A stretch of DNA of 64,000 bases from Paenibacillus ottowii (GTDB lineage Bacteria > Bacillota > Bacilli > Paenibacillales > Paenibacillaceae), in contig NZ_VIJZ01000016.1 in NCBI RefSeq assembly GCF_006874425.1, positions 1 through 64,000 of the forward strand. Reading direction: 5' to 3'. Below, in pieces: positions 49,543 through 57,590 of the stretch (position 1 is its first letter; each line of letters opens with the position of its first letter). Below the pieces are notes generated by a model that saw nothing but the letters and a program-made list of their open reading frames with translations, was not told the origin of the DNA and did no database searches. The position numbers and the translations under genes were made by a program.

Positions 49543-51003
49543 TTGGCAGAAACGGTTTTAAATGATGCTTTAATCAAGCTACGGAGAAAACGGAGAAAAA
49601 AATGGATCTGGACTGCAATTGTTTTACTGGTTGTAGGCGGTGGCGGTGCAGCAGTATATCTGAATATGCCCAAAGAGCAGGCAGCACCTATAGTTCAGGA
49701 TGAGAAGCTTAAAGTAGAGCGCGGCGATGTGAGCGAGAAGCTGGACACGTCCGGTACTGTGCAAGCATCCAAGGAAGTGAAGCTGAACTTCACGAGTGCA
49801 GGCGAAAACAAGCTGGCTGCGGTCAACGTGAAAGCCGGGGACAAGGTGAAAAAAGGGCAAGTACTGGCGCTTCTGGACAGCTCGGAAATTAAAATGCAAA
49901 TTCAGAGTGCGTCTGATTCTTTGGAGATATCCAAATCCAAACTGGCTGAATTGGAGAAGGGTCCCAAGGCCGAGGACGTTGAAATTCAGAAAACCAATGT
50001 ACTTCGAGCCAAAATGGCTGTCGATACAGCGCAAGAATCATTTGAGTTGGAAGAAGCCGAGAGTCAGAAGAAAGCTTCCCAAAAGCAGTTGGAGCAAGCG
50101 CGGAAGGCATATGAAGACCAAAAGTTTTTACACGATGCCGGGGCTGTATCCAACAGTGAATTGGAGCAGGCAGAGCAAGCACTGGATAAAGCACAAACAG
50201 ACTATGATAATCTAAACTTACAGTTCCGCAAAATCATGTCGCAAAAACGTCGTACCATTTCAGAGGCTGAAATCGGTTACCGTGCCGCATTGGCTGAGCT
50301 TCACAAGACTCAGGTTCCGGCTGATGCATCGAGTATTCAATCCTCACGGATAGAGGTACGAAGACTGGCGACCGAGCTGGAGCAGAAAAAAAATGAACTG
50401 AACAAGCTTCAGGTCACGGCACCGTGGGATGGTGTGATCCTGAAGGTAAACGGAGATGTGGGGACCAGTCCGACGGCTCCATTTATTACCATGAATAACT
50501 CGGATTCCAACGATCTTAAGGTAGTTGTGAAGGTAAGTCAGAATGACATTGTCAAGGTAAAAAAGGGGCTTTCGGCTGTGTTGTCGACCAATGCATATCC
50601 GGGTGAATCGTTTCCAGGGAAAGTGCAATTCGTCTCACCGGAAGCTTCTACGGATGAAGGGATGACCACGTATCTGATGGAACTGTCTGTTCACGACCCG
50701 AAAGGCAAGCTTAAAACAGGCATGATTATGAATGTGGCCGTTATTTTGGGAGTACACAAAAATGTACTGTTCGTTCCTGCGACTGCACTGAGATCCGAAG
50801 GAGGACAGGACGGCGTGTATGTATCCGCTAATAACGCTGCGAATCCGGGGGCACGCACATTCAAGCCCGTAGAACTTGGATTTTACACGCCAGACCGTGT
50901 AGAGATTAAGTCCGGTGTTAAGGAGGGGGACACGGTTATTGTGCCTGCCCCTGAACCTCCGCCAGATCCTTCCGCAATGGGCGGCATGCAGGGAGGCTTT
51001 TAA
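49543..51003 (+). CDS. yknX: MacA/YknX-type membrane fusion protein
   Basis: A 486-residue adaptor. One N-terminal membrane anchor (about 24-40, WTAIVLLVVGGGGAAVYL) is followed by a lipoyl-like half (KVKKGQVLALLDSSEIKM), a long coiled coil (about 120-275), the second lipoyl half (VTAPWDGVILKVNGDVGTSP) and beta-barrel domains. The end is Gly/Met-rich (GGMQGGF). It links the ABC pump to extracytoplasmic partners. TTG 49543 follows GGAGG; no ATG is near. Gene order matches B. subtilis yknXYZ, which exports the toxic peptide SdpC. Confidence 0.85.
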   Translation: MAETVLNDALIKLRRKRRKKWIWTAIVLLVVGGGGAAVYLNMPKEQAAPIVQDEKLKVERGDVSEKLDTSGTVQASKEVKLNFTSAGENKLAAVNVKAGDKVKKGQVLALLDSSEIKMQIQSASDSLEISKSKLAELEKGPKAEDVEIQKTNVLRAKMAVDTAQESFELEEAESQKKASQKQLEQARKAYEDQKFLHDAGAVSNSELEQAEQALDKAQTDYDNLNLQFRKIMSQKRRTISEAEIGYRAALAELHKTQVPADASSIQSSRIEVRRLATELEQKKNELNKLQVTAPWDGVILKVNGDVGTSPTAPFITMNNSDSNDLKVVVKVSQNDIVKVKKGLSAVLSTNAYPGESFPGKVQFVSPEASTDEGMTTYLMELSVHDPKGKLKTGMIMNVAVILGVHKNVLFVPATALRSEGGQDGVYVSANNAANPGARTFKPVELGFYTPDRVEIKSGVKEGDTVIVPAPEPPPDPSAMGGMQGGF

Positions 51004-51009
51004 ACAGGC

Positions 51010-51729
51010 ATGAGACATGTTATTCAAATTGAGGGTTTGAAAAAAGTATACCATGTTGGAGATCAGGAAATTCATGCTCTGCGTGAGGTTCAGCTTGATA
51101 TTGCTGACGGTGATTTTGTTGCAATTATGGGACCGTCTGGATCAGGCAAGTCCACAATGATGAATGTCATTGGCTGTCTGGACTTACCTACGTCAGGACA
51201 ATTTTATTTGGATGGATATTCGATACTAGATGCCCGCGAGGATGAACTGGCTATTATACGTAATCAGAAAATCGGATTTGTATTTCAAAAATTCCATTTG
51301 CTTCCGCGATCCACAGCTCTGGAAAACGTGGAACTGCCTATGATCTATGCGGGGGTTTCTGCCAAGGAGCGTCGTTTGCGGGCCATGGAAGCCCTCACAA
51401 GCGTAGGTCTAGGCGACCGGATGAACAACAGGCCAAACGAATTGTCAGGCGGTCAGCAACAACGGGTATCCATTGCACGTGCACTTGTGAACAATCCGGT
51501 TATTCTTTTGGCGGATGAACCGACAGGAGCCTTGGACTCCCGAACAAGTGTGGAAATCATGGGGATTTTCCAGCGATTGAACGATCAAGGGAAAACGGTT
51601 GTACTGGTTACTCATGATCAAGAGGTTGCGGAATATGCCAAGCGTCTGATTCACTTTCGGGATGGGCGGATTGAAGAGGATCAGCCTGTTGAGGAACGAA
51701 GAATGGCGGCAGAGGAAGTGAAGGCATGA
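51010..51729 (+). CDS. yknY: MacB/YknY-type ABC ATPase
   Basis: A 239-residue LolD/MacB-class ATPase. Walker A GPSGSGKST is near residue 41, the Q-loop FQKFHLLP, signature LSGGQQQR near 148, and Walker B ILLADEPTGALDS. It drives the permease encoded next, whose ATG overlaps its stop (ATGA). The start is six bases after the adaptor stop; a weak ribosome site suggests coupling. Substrates of the class are peptides, siderophores or macrolides. Confidence 0.92.
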   Translation: MRHVIQIEGLKKVYHVGDQEIHALREVQLDIADGDFVAIMGPSGSGKSTMMNVIGCLDLPTSGQFYLDGYSILDAREDELAIIRNQKIGFVFQKFHLLPRSTALENVELPMIYAGVSAKERRLRAMEALTSVGLGDRMNNRPNELSGGQQQRVSIARALVNNPVILLADEPTGALDSRTSVEIMGIFQRLNDQGKTVVLVTHDQEVAEYAKRLIHFRDGRIEEDQPVEERRMAAEEVKA

Positions 51730-52937
51730 AATTTCGGGAAATTATTCGTGTATCGCTTAACAGTTTGCGTACTAATATGCTGCGATCCTTGCTGACCATG
51801 GTGGGCATTATTATTGGAGTGGCTGCTGTGATTGCGATTGTAGCCATTGGTAAAGGATCAACGGCTACGATTACATCGCAGATCAATAGTATGGGAAATA
51901 ATCTGCTGATGATTTATCCTTATGCTCCATATGATGGGTCAAGTTCCATGTCGTTTAATCAGACGAAAGGAATATCGCTGGAAGATATTGAGGCGCTAGA
52001 GCAGCAAAAGGCAGTAGCCGAGGTGGCGCCAAGTGCGATGACCAATGCAGATATTACGTGGAGTCGCAATAAGGTTAACGGGCAAATCGAGGGAACCTCG
52101 CTGGGATTTGTTCATGTGAGAAAGTTGTCGCTCGCTCAGGGCAGATCGTTTACCCACTATGAAGTGGATAAACGATTGAATGTGGCTGTATTGGGGAGTG
52201 ATGCGGCCCGTAATATTTTTGGCCCGGATGCTTCCAAAGCGATAGGTGAGATCATTATGATCAAACAACTGCCCTTTAAGGTGGTTGGTGTGCTGGCTAA
52301 TTCCAATTCAAATATGAATAATAGCGGACAGCAGGTATATGTGCCGATCACTACGGGGATGGAACGACTAGGTAATATGAGCATTCAGCAGGTGAATGCC
52401 TCTGCAACAACGGAGGACAAGATTGATCAGGCAAGTGCTCAAATTCGGCAGGTGCTGCGTGTCAGACATGAGCTAAAGCCATCAGAGGGCGATGATTTTC
52501 AAATTATGACCCAGACGGAAATCCTAAAAACAGTGTCCGGGGTTGACCGGGTTATGAATATGCTACTGATCGGCGTGGCTGCAATTGCGCTTGGCGTTGG
52601 CGGTGTCGGCATCATGAATATTATGTTGGTGTCCGTCACGGAGCGTACGAGAGAGATCGGAATTCGCAAAGCGATCGGTGCGCAGCGCAGTGATATTATG
52701 CTGCAGTTTGTGGCCGAGGCTGTTTTTCTCAGTCTAATGGGTGGACTGGTCGGCGTAATGGTGGGTCTTGGGGGTGCAAAGCTGCTCGAGAAATTCGTCC
52801 AAATGCCAATTGTGTATTCGATGGAGCCAGTAGTGTATTCTTTTCTGTGCTGCATGGGAGTTGGAGTGCTGTTCGGAGTATATCCGGCGCGCAAGGCCTC
52901 GAAGCTGCGTCCGATTGATGCTTTAAGATATGAATAG
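51726..52937 (+). CDS. yknZ: MacB/YknZ-type ABC permease
   Basis: A 403-residue FtsX-like permease. The first membrane helix is near residue 20-45 (LTMVGIIIGVAAVIAIVAIG), followed by the MacB_PCD extracytoplasmic domain (about 50-240). Three helices close the protein, with VSVTERTREIGIRKAIGAQRSDIMLQF between them, the family's coupling-helix motif. It works with YknY as the mechanotransmission pump of the operon. A terminator follows directly. Confidence 0.92.
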   Translation: MKFREIIRVSLNSLRTNMLRSLLTMVGIIIGVAAVIAIVAIGKGSTATITSQINSMGNNLLMIYPYAPYDGSSSMSFNQTKGISLEDIEALEQQKAVAEVAPSAMTNADITWSRNKVNGQIEGTSLGFVHVRKLSLAQGRSFTHYEVDKRLNVAVLGSDAARNIFGPDASKAIGEIIMIKQLPFKVVGVLANSNSNMNNSGQQVYVPITTGMERLGNMSIQQVNASATTEDKIDQASAQIRQVLRVRHELKPSEGDDFQIMTQTEILKTVSGVDRVMNMLLIGVAAIALGVGGVGIMNIMLVSVTERTREIGIRKAIGAQRSDIMLQFVAEAVFLSLMGGLVGVMVGLGGAKLLEKFVQMPIVYSMEPVVYSFLCCMGVGVLFGVYPARKASKLRPIDALRYE

Positions 52938-52939
52938 GG

Positions 52940-52991
52940 AAACGGGTGCTTTGCCTTACTTGAAAGAGAGGGATAAAGTACCCGTTTTTTT
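52940..52991 (+). terminator. Terminator of the efflux operon
   Basis: AAACGGGTGCTTT pairs with AAAGTACCCGTTT (one G-U) and is followed by a T run. Confidence 0.85.
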
Positions 52992-53155
52992 GTATGAAAT
53001 TTGCATGAAATAAGTGTTTTAAATGATAAAAGGACATGAATAACGACCTTAATTTTATATATGTGATGTTTTATATAATTTTTTAGGTTGATTTATTATC
53101 ATATATGACGTATTATATTCAATAACAGATCGCAAGTTAAAAAGGAGGGGCGTTC

Positions 53156-53800
53156 ATCATCGACCTTACGGCAAGACAAGTAGAAATTTTAAATATCGTA
53201 CAAAAGCATGCCCCGATTACGGGTGACCAGATTGCGGAAATGCTTAATCTCAGTAAGGCGACCATTCGGACCGACCTTTCCAAATTGGGCATTCTGAATT
53301 ACATAGATGCAAAGCCCAAAGTCGGTTATTTTGTTGGAAAGCGGGGCACGCCGAACCGGGAGGAAAAATTCCGGCTTTTGCAAATGAAGGTCGGTGATCT
53401 TCACGGGGTTCCAGTCATCGTACGTGAAACAACCACAATTCAGGAAGCAGTCGTAGCCCTGTTTTTGGAAAATGTGAGCAATTTGATCGTCACTGATGAA
53501 GATGGGGATTTAGCAGGGGTAGCTTCCCGCAAGGATTTGCTCAAGGTCACGTTAGGCAATCCTAACGCAGCAACCATTCCTGTCAGTCTGGTGATGACCC
53601 GACAGGCGAATGTGGTCACTGTTTCCCCAGAGGATACCGTATTAGAGGCGGCACGCAAAATTATTGCCCGTCAAATCGACAGCCTGCCTGTCGTCGTCCC
53701 CTCGGATTCCAACAAACCAGGAGAGCACTGGAAAGTTGTGGGACGTATTACAAAAACAAATATTATTAAAATGTTGCTCGATATGGTAGCAGAGGATTAA
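53156..53800 (+). CDS. ccpN: CcpN-type gluconeogenesis repressor, apparent ATC start
   Basis: A repressor of about 214 residues. The N-terminal HTH is TARQVEILNIVQKHAPITGD followed by QIAEMLNLSKATIRTDLSKL; two CBS domains follow (about 85-205; VASRKDLLKVTLG and VGRITKTNIIKMLL). It is close in plan to Bacillus CcpN, which represses gapB and pckA on glycolytic carbon and responds to ATP/ADP. No ATG, GTG or TTG exists between the in-frame stop at 53138 and residue 29. AAAGGAGGGG (53141-53150) is correctly placed only for ATC at 53156 or 53159. An ATG at 53240 would delete half the HTH. The next gene is yqfL, as in Bacillus. Confidence 0.82.
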   Translation: MIDLTARQVEILNIVQKHAPITGDQIAEMLNLSKATIRTDLSKLGILNYIDAKPKVGYFVGKRGTPNREEKFRLLQMKVGDLHGVPVIVRETTTIQEAVVALFLENVSNLIVTDEDGDLAGVASRKDLLKVTLGNPNAATIPVSLVMTRQANVVTVSPEDTVLEAARKIIARQIDSLPVVVPSDSNKPGEHWKVVGRITKTNIIKMLLDMVAED

Positions 53801-53813
53801 TGGGAGGAATCGA

Positions 53814-54617
53814 ATGGTTCAGGCGAGCAGTCATTTTATAGCGATCTGTTCAGACTCGATTGGCGAGACGGCAGAAGCTGTCGTACAGGCGACCATGCGC
53901 CAATTTGAGTTACCAGACACAGAGATTAAAAGATTTATGAACGTGAGGGATGAAGACGAGCTGAGTCGGGTAATGGAGGAAGTTACCGAGCGTAAGGGCT
54001 TTGTAGCTTATACGCTGGTACAGCCAGAATTGAGAGAGGCCATGAAGGAGGAGGCTGTCCGGCTGAATGTGCGAGCAGTCGATATTATGGGACCGATGAT
54101 GCAGGCGTTTGCTGATACGTTTCATAACGATCCCAAAGAAAAGCCTGGTCTACTACACCGGCTGGATGACAACTATTTTCGGCGTGTAGAGGCACTGGAT
54201 TTTGCGGTTCAATATGATGATGGCAAAGATGTGAGCGCCATTCTCAAAGCAGATATAGTATTGCTGGGCGTGTCTCGTATCTCCAAAACTCCTTTATCTA
54301 TGTTTCTCGCACATAAAGGTTATAAAACAGTTAACATTCCGATTGTACCGGAGCTGACACCGCCCGTTCAATTGAAGGACATTCAGCATGGCCGAGTGTT
54401 CGGATTGACGATCCAGCCGGAGCTGCTGTTGAAAATACGCAGTGAACGACTAAAGGTTATGGGGCTTCCTAATAATGTGCAGTATGCTACAGCGACAAGG
54501 GTGGAAGAGGAAATCGCGTATGCGCAGTCTTTGTTTAAAGAGCTGAATTGTCCGGTCATTGATGTTACAGATAAAGCAATTGAAGAGACAGCAGGCTTGA
54601 TTGTCCGAATGTTGTAG
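53814..54617 (+). CDS. yqfL: Pyruvate,phosphate dikinase / PEP synthase regulatory protein (PDRP, YqfL)
   Basis: A 267-residue DUF299-family enzyme, a bifunctional ADP-dependent kinase and phosphate-dependent phosphorylase that switches PPDK or PEP synthase off and on. The P-loop-like motif is GVSRISKTPLSMFLA near residue 153, and the N-terminal ICSDSIGETAEAVVQA is conserved. GGGAGG lies eight bases before the ATG. It is 13 bases after ccpN, the same pairing as in B. subtilis, where the product also modulates CcpN activity. Confidence 0.92.
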   Translation: MVQASSHFIAICSDSIGETAEAVVQATMRQFELPDTEIKRFMNVRDEDELSRVMEEVTERKGFVAYTLVQPELREAMKEEAVRLNVRAVDIMGPMMQAFADTFHNDPKEKPGLLHRLDDNYFRRVEALDFAVQYDDGKDVSAILKADIVLLGVSRISKTPLSMFLAHKGYKTVNIPIVPELTPPVQLKDIQHGRVFGLTIQPELLLKIRSERLKVMGLPNNVQYATATRVEEEIAYAQSLFKELNCPVIDVTDKAIEETAGLIVRML

Positions 54618-54764
54618 AAGCGAAGTAACCTAGAAGTAGCTTATATAAAGAGAACATGAATCACAGGATACAGGAGTGTAAATATAAATGGCAGCAAAAC
54701 TGCCCTGAAAATATTTATTTGCCTATGGGTACCCATTATATTTAGGAGAGGTGGAGGGATAAGT

Positions 54765-55742
54765 ATGGAGAGTCAAATGGCATTGGAATTCGTTCGGGTA
54801 ACAGAGGCAGCGGCACTGCAATCGGCACAATGGACAGGGCGTGGAGATAAGAATAGCGCGGACGAGGCGGCAACAGTAGCCATTCGTACTCTTTTTAACG
54901 CGGTATCCATGGACGGCACGGTCGTGATTGGCGAAGGTGAAATGGATGAGGCTCCCATGCTGTATATCGGGGAGAGAGTGGGCAATCGCAGAGGTCCAGC
55001 CATGGACATTGCTGTTGATCCTCTGGAGGGGACGGAAACGGTGGCGAACGGTTTAAATAATGCACTGTCGGTCATTGCTGCTGCACCTCGTGGGGGTCTA
55101 CTTCACGCTCCAGATATGTACATGCAAAAATTAGCCGTGGGACCCGCATTGGCTGGCAAGCTGTCACTAGAGGAATCGATCCCGACCACATTGTCAAAAG
55201 CAGCGCGAATACTGGGGAAATCCTTGTCCGACCTTACGGTGTCGATTCTGGATCGTACCCGGCATGCCGGGATCATCCAGCTCTTGCGGGAAAGCGGTGT
55301 TCGGATCAAGCTGCTTGGTCATGGGGATGTGATGGGTGCAATTGAAACATGCCTGGATAGCGGTGTAGATTTGCATATCGGGTCTGGTGGCGCTCCTGAG
55401 GGCGTATTGGCTGCCGCAGCGCTAAAATGCATGGGTGGAGAAATACAGGGCCGCCTGCTGCCTCATGGAGAAGAAGAGATTGCACGTTGCCAGCGCATGG
55501 GTATTACTGATCCGGGGGCATTGCTGTCAATGGAGGATATGGTTGGACGCCAAGGCGTGATGTTTGTCGCTACAGGTGTGACGTCTGGTGAATGGTTGCA
55601 GGGTGTTCGTTCTCTGCCTGGTCACAGAGCTGAAACCCATTCAGTTGTAATGCATTCGGATACAAAAACGATTCGATTCGTGCGAAGTATTCATCATACA
55701 GCGGATTCTTCCGGTACGCTTGCGGCCGCGGCATCCTCTTGA
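54765..55742 (+). CDS. glpX: Fructose-1,6-bisphosphatase class II
   Basis: A 325-residue GlpX. The metal-binding and catalytic segments are visible: VIGEGEMDEAPMLYIGE, AVDPLEGTETVANG, and HIGSGGAPEGVLAAAALKCMGG. It hydrolyses fructose-1,6-bisphosphate in gluconeogenesis. AGGAGAGGTGGAGG precedes the ATG. It follows ccpN and yqfL by 148 bases, so the three form a gluconeogenic control cluster, and it may have its own promoter. A terminator follows. Confidence 0.95.
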   Translation: MESQMALEFVRVTEAAALQSAQWTGRGDKNSADEAATVAIRTLFNAVSMDGTVVIGEGEMDEAPMLYIGERVGNRRGPAMDIAVDPLEGTETVANGLNNALSVIAAAPRGGLLHAPDMYMQKLAVGPALAGKLSLEESIPTTLSKAARILGKSLSDLTVSILDRTRHAGIIQLLRESGVRIKLLGHGDVMGAIETCLDSGVDLHIGSGGAPEGVLAAAALKCMGGEIQGRLLPHGEEEIARCQRMGITDPGALLSMEDMVGRQGVMFVATGVTSGEWLQGVRSLPGHRAETHSVVMHSDTKTIRFVRSIHHTADSSGTLAAAASS

Positions 55743-55797
55743 TCTTTGAAGTCAAGATTTACCTTACTGCTAAAATCAATCATAATCAACTTATAAA

Positions 55798-55834
55798 ACA
55801 GCAAGTCTCTAACAACTGGGGACTTGCTGTTTGC
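55798..55834 (+). terminator. Terminator of glpX
   Basis: ACAGCAAGTC / GACTTGCTGT, 10 bp, then TTGCTGTT; the T run is weak. Confidence 0.7.
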
Positions 55835-55911
55835 TGTTACTGTTTTATAGGAGATGAAGGACTACAAAGCGGGGATATAAATTTCTAAAAAGCTTGCACT
55901 TTTGAAGTGAA

Positions 55912-55929
55912 AATAGAAACGTTTCTATT
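55912..55929. promoter_or_regulatory. Perfect 18-bp palindrome
   Basis: AATAGAAACGTTTCTATT is fully symmetrical with a central CG, like the operators of LacI/GalR-family regulators. It lies about 630 bases before the thioesterase gene and 170 after glpX. Confidence 0.5.
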
Positions 55930-56244
55930 AGGATTTGAAAAGAAAAATTATAGTATCGGAAGAGAAAAATCGAATCGAACTAAATTTTTTAGACGAAGGG
56001 TCCAAGAAAGTTATGTATAATATAGTTCTTTAGAACCACAAATAAACTCCGTTTATTTAATATTTAAAAAGTTATTATATTGGGTTTATGTGAGCTTGTT
56101 TTAAATTAATTCCATTATATAGGATGTGGAGAGGGGGTGCGAAAAAAGGCGGAATTTGTCGGATGATATCAGGTTGAATTTGTTACATTTATGTTAATGG
56201 CATGTAAAGGTAAAATTGTTGTAGGAAAAGGGGTTTGAGCTTTT

Positions 56245-56274
56245 TTGTAAATCATAATGATTATAGTTTTACAA
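56245..56274. promoter_or_regulatory. Nested palindrome with a PerR/Fur-like core
   Basis: Outer arms TTGTAAA and TTTACAA enclose TCATAATGATTATAG, which matches the PerR-type consensus TTATAATNATTATAA at 13 of 15 positions. It is about 285 bases before the thioesterase start. AT-richness makes a chance match possible. Confidence 0.4.
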
Positions 56275-56556
56275 GATTCGTGAAAATCTGAAATTTTGTT
56301 TTGTATCTAATTAACAGTTCATAATGAGTAGCGAATGAAGGAAAAAAGTGAAATTGTGCTTTTGAAGTCGAGAAACATATGTAATAATATGGAATTTGTT
56401 TTATTTTTATGAAACCAATCAATTTAGCCCTTTTGTCCCATGCCAAGCGGTTTTAAAGTTTGTATATTTAAAAAAGCTAGAAAGTGTTGGAAGAAAAAAA
56501 GAGATATAAGGATTTATTGTAAAATTATGAACTGCATAGAGGATGGAGGAATTCAT

Positions 56557-57357
56557 ATGACGACTCGATCACAATCTTGGTTCGCGAAAACAGAGGTCCA
56601 ACCAGCTGCAAAGCTTCAACTATTCTGTTTCCCCTACGCAGGTGGCGGCACTTACATATTTAACTCTTGGAAGTCCAGGCTCGCGCCCGATATTACCGTG
56701 CTGCCTATACAGCTCCCCGGACGTGAGAGCCGCTCAACTGAAGCTCCGATGGAAACTCTTCAAGATATTGTTCAATCCTTAGTTCCCGCCATAGCTCCCT
56801 ACATTCATAAGCCGTTTGCTTTTTTTGGACACAGCATGGGGGCACTGATCGCGTTTGAAACAGCCCGGCATTTGCACAGCAAAACTGGAAAACTACCTGT
56901 GCATATTATCGTATCTGGTAAGTCTGCACCACATCTTCCCTACTCCAAAAAACAACTCCATGATTTAGCAGACGATTCTTTCACCGAAGAGCTACGCTTG
57001 ATGCAAGGAACACCCGAAGAAGTGCTGCAAAATGCAGAATTGATGCAAATTATTATGCCTCGTCTGCGTGCAGATTTTAAAGTATGTGAAACTTATGTTT
57101 ATCAGCCGGGAAATCCTCTAGTATGCCCAATGACAATTCTAGGGGGAGTGAAGGATTTTGAGGTTAGCACAGATTCGCTCCATGCCTGGCAGCAGCATAC
57201 GACGTTCCCTATGGAAGTCCGAATGTTCGAAGGGAATCACTTTTTTATCCATGAACAAGAGCAAGAGGTTATGAGCGCAGTCGAGAACATTCTATCCGCA
57301 TCCCCACCGAAGGCTCACGCTACGGCTGCTCATACTGCTTACAATACAAGTACTTAA
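56557..57357 (+). CDS. Type II thioesterase of the lipopeptide locus
   Basis: A 266-residue alpha/beta hydrolase of the GrsT/SrfAD group. The nucleophile is Ser93 in GHSMGA. The catalytic Asp is near residue 200 in GGVKDFEVS, and His228 lies in EGNHFF. FCFPYAGGGTYIFNSW and LPGRESRSTE are typical. Such enzymes remove wrong acyl groups from carrier domains of peptide synthetases. GGATGGAGG precedes ATG 56557. In tridecaptin-type loci a thioesterase gene precedes two ABC genes and the synthetases, as here. Confidence 0.9.
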   Translation: MTTRSQSWFAKTEVQPAAKLQLFCFPYAGGGTYIFNSWKSRLAPDITVLPIQLPGRESRSTEAPMETLQDIVQSLVPAIAPYIHKPFAFFGHSMGALIAFETARHLHSKTGKLPVHIIVSGKSAPHLPYSKKQLHDLADDSFTEELRLMQGTPEEVLQNAELMQIIMPRLRADFKVCETYVYQPGNPLVCPMTILGGVKDFEVSTDSLHAWQQHTTFPMEVRMFEGNHFFIHEQEQEVMSAVENILSASPPKAHATAAHTAYNTST

Positions 57358-57590
57358 CAACCACGATTCAGACAGAGTTGAAAGACCTACACATCACGAC
57401 ACACTTCCGTTATCACCATCTCAACAATAATCGATAAAAATACCACCATGATGTATTTTCCAGCGCAGATGAGAATCCAATTTTTCTGTATAGACACTCA
57501 TTCATACCAGACACAGAGACATCTTAATGACGTCCATTGCCAATCTAAAAAGTTCGCACTGGCTTAAAGTGTGAGCAACGAAAAAGAGGG

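Larger units (their letters stand above)
55743..56556. other. 814-base AT-rich control region before the lipopeptide locus
   Basis: No gene is visible. The left end holds the glpX terminator. Two near-perfect palindromes (55912-55929 and 56245-56274) lie within strongly AT-rich sequence, of a kind AbrB often binds. A tract of this size suggests complex regulation of the thioesterase-exporter-synthetase genes. An extended frame from 56440 into the thioesterase has no ribosome site. Confidence 0.6.

Noticed and set aside
56440..56556. Longer thioesterase N-terminus
   Set aside because: Basic, low-complexity sequence from an AT-rich leader without a ribosome site; ATG 56557 has GGAGG and the family start.
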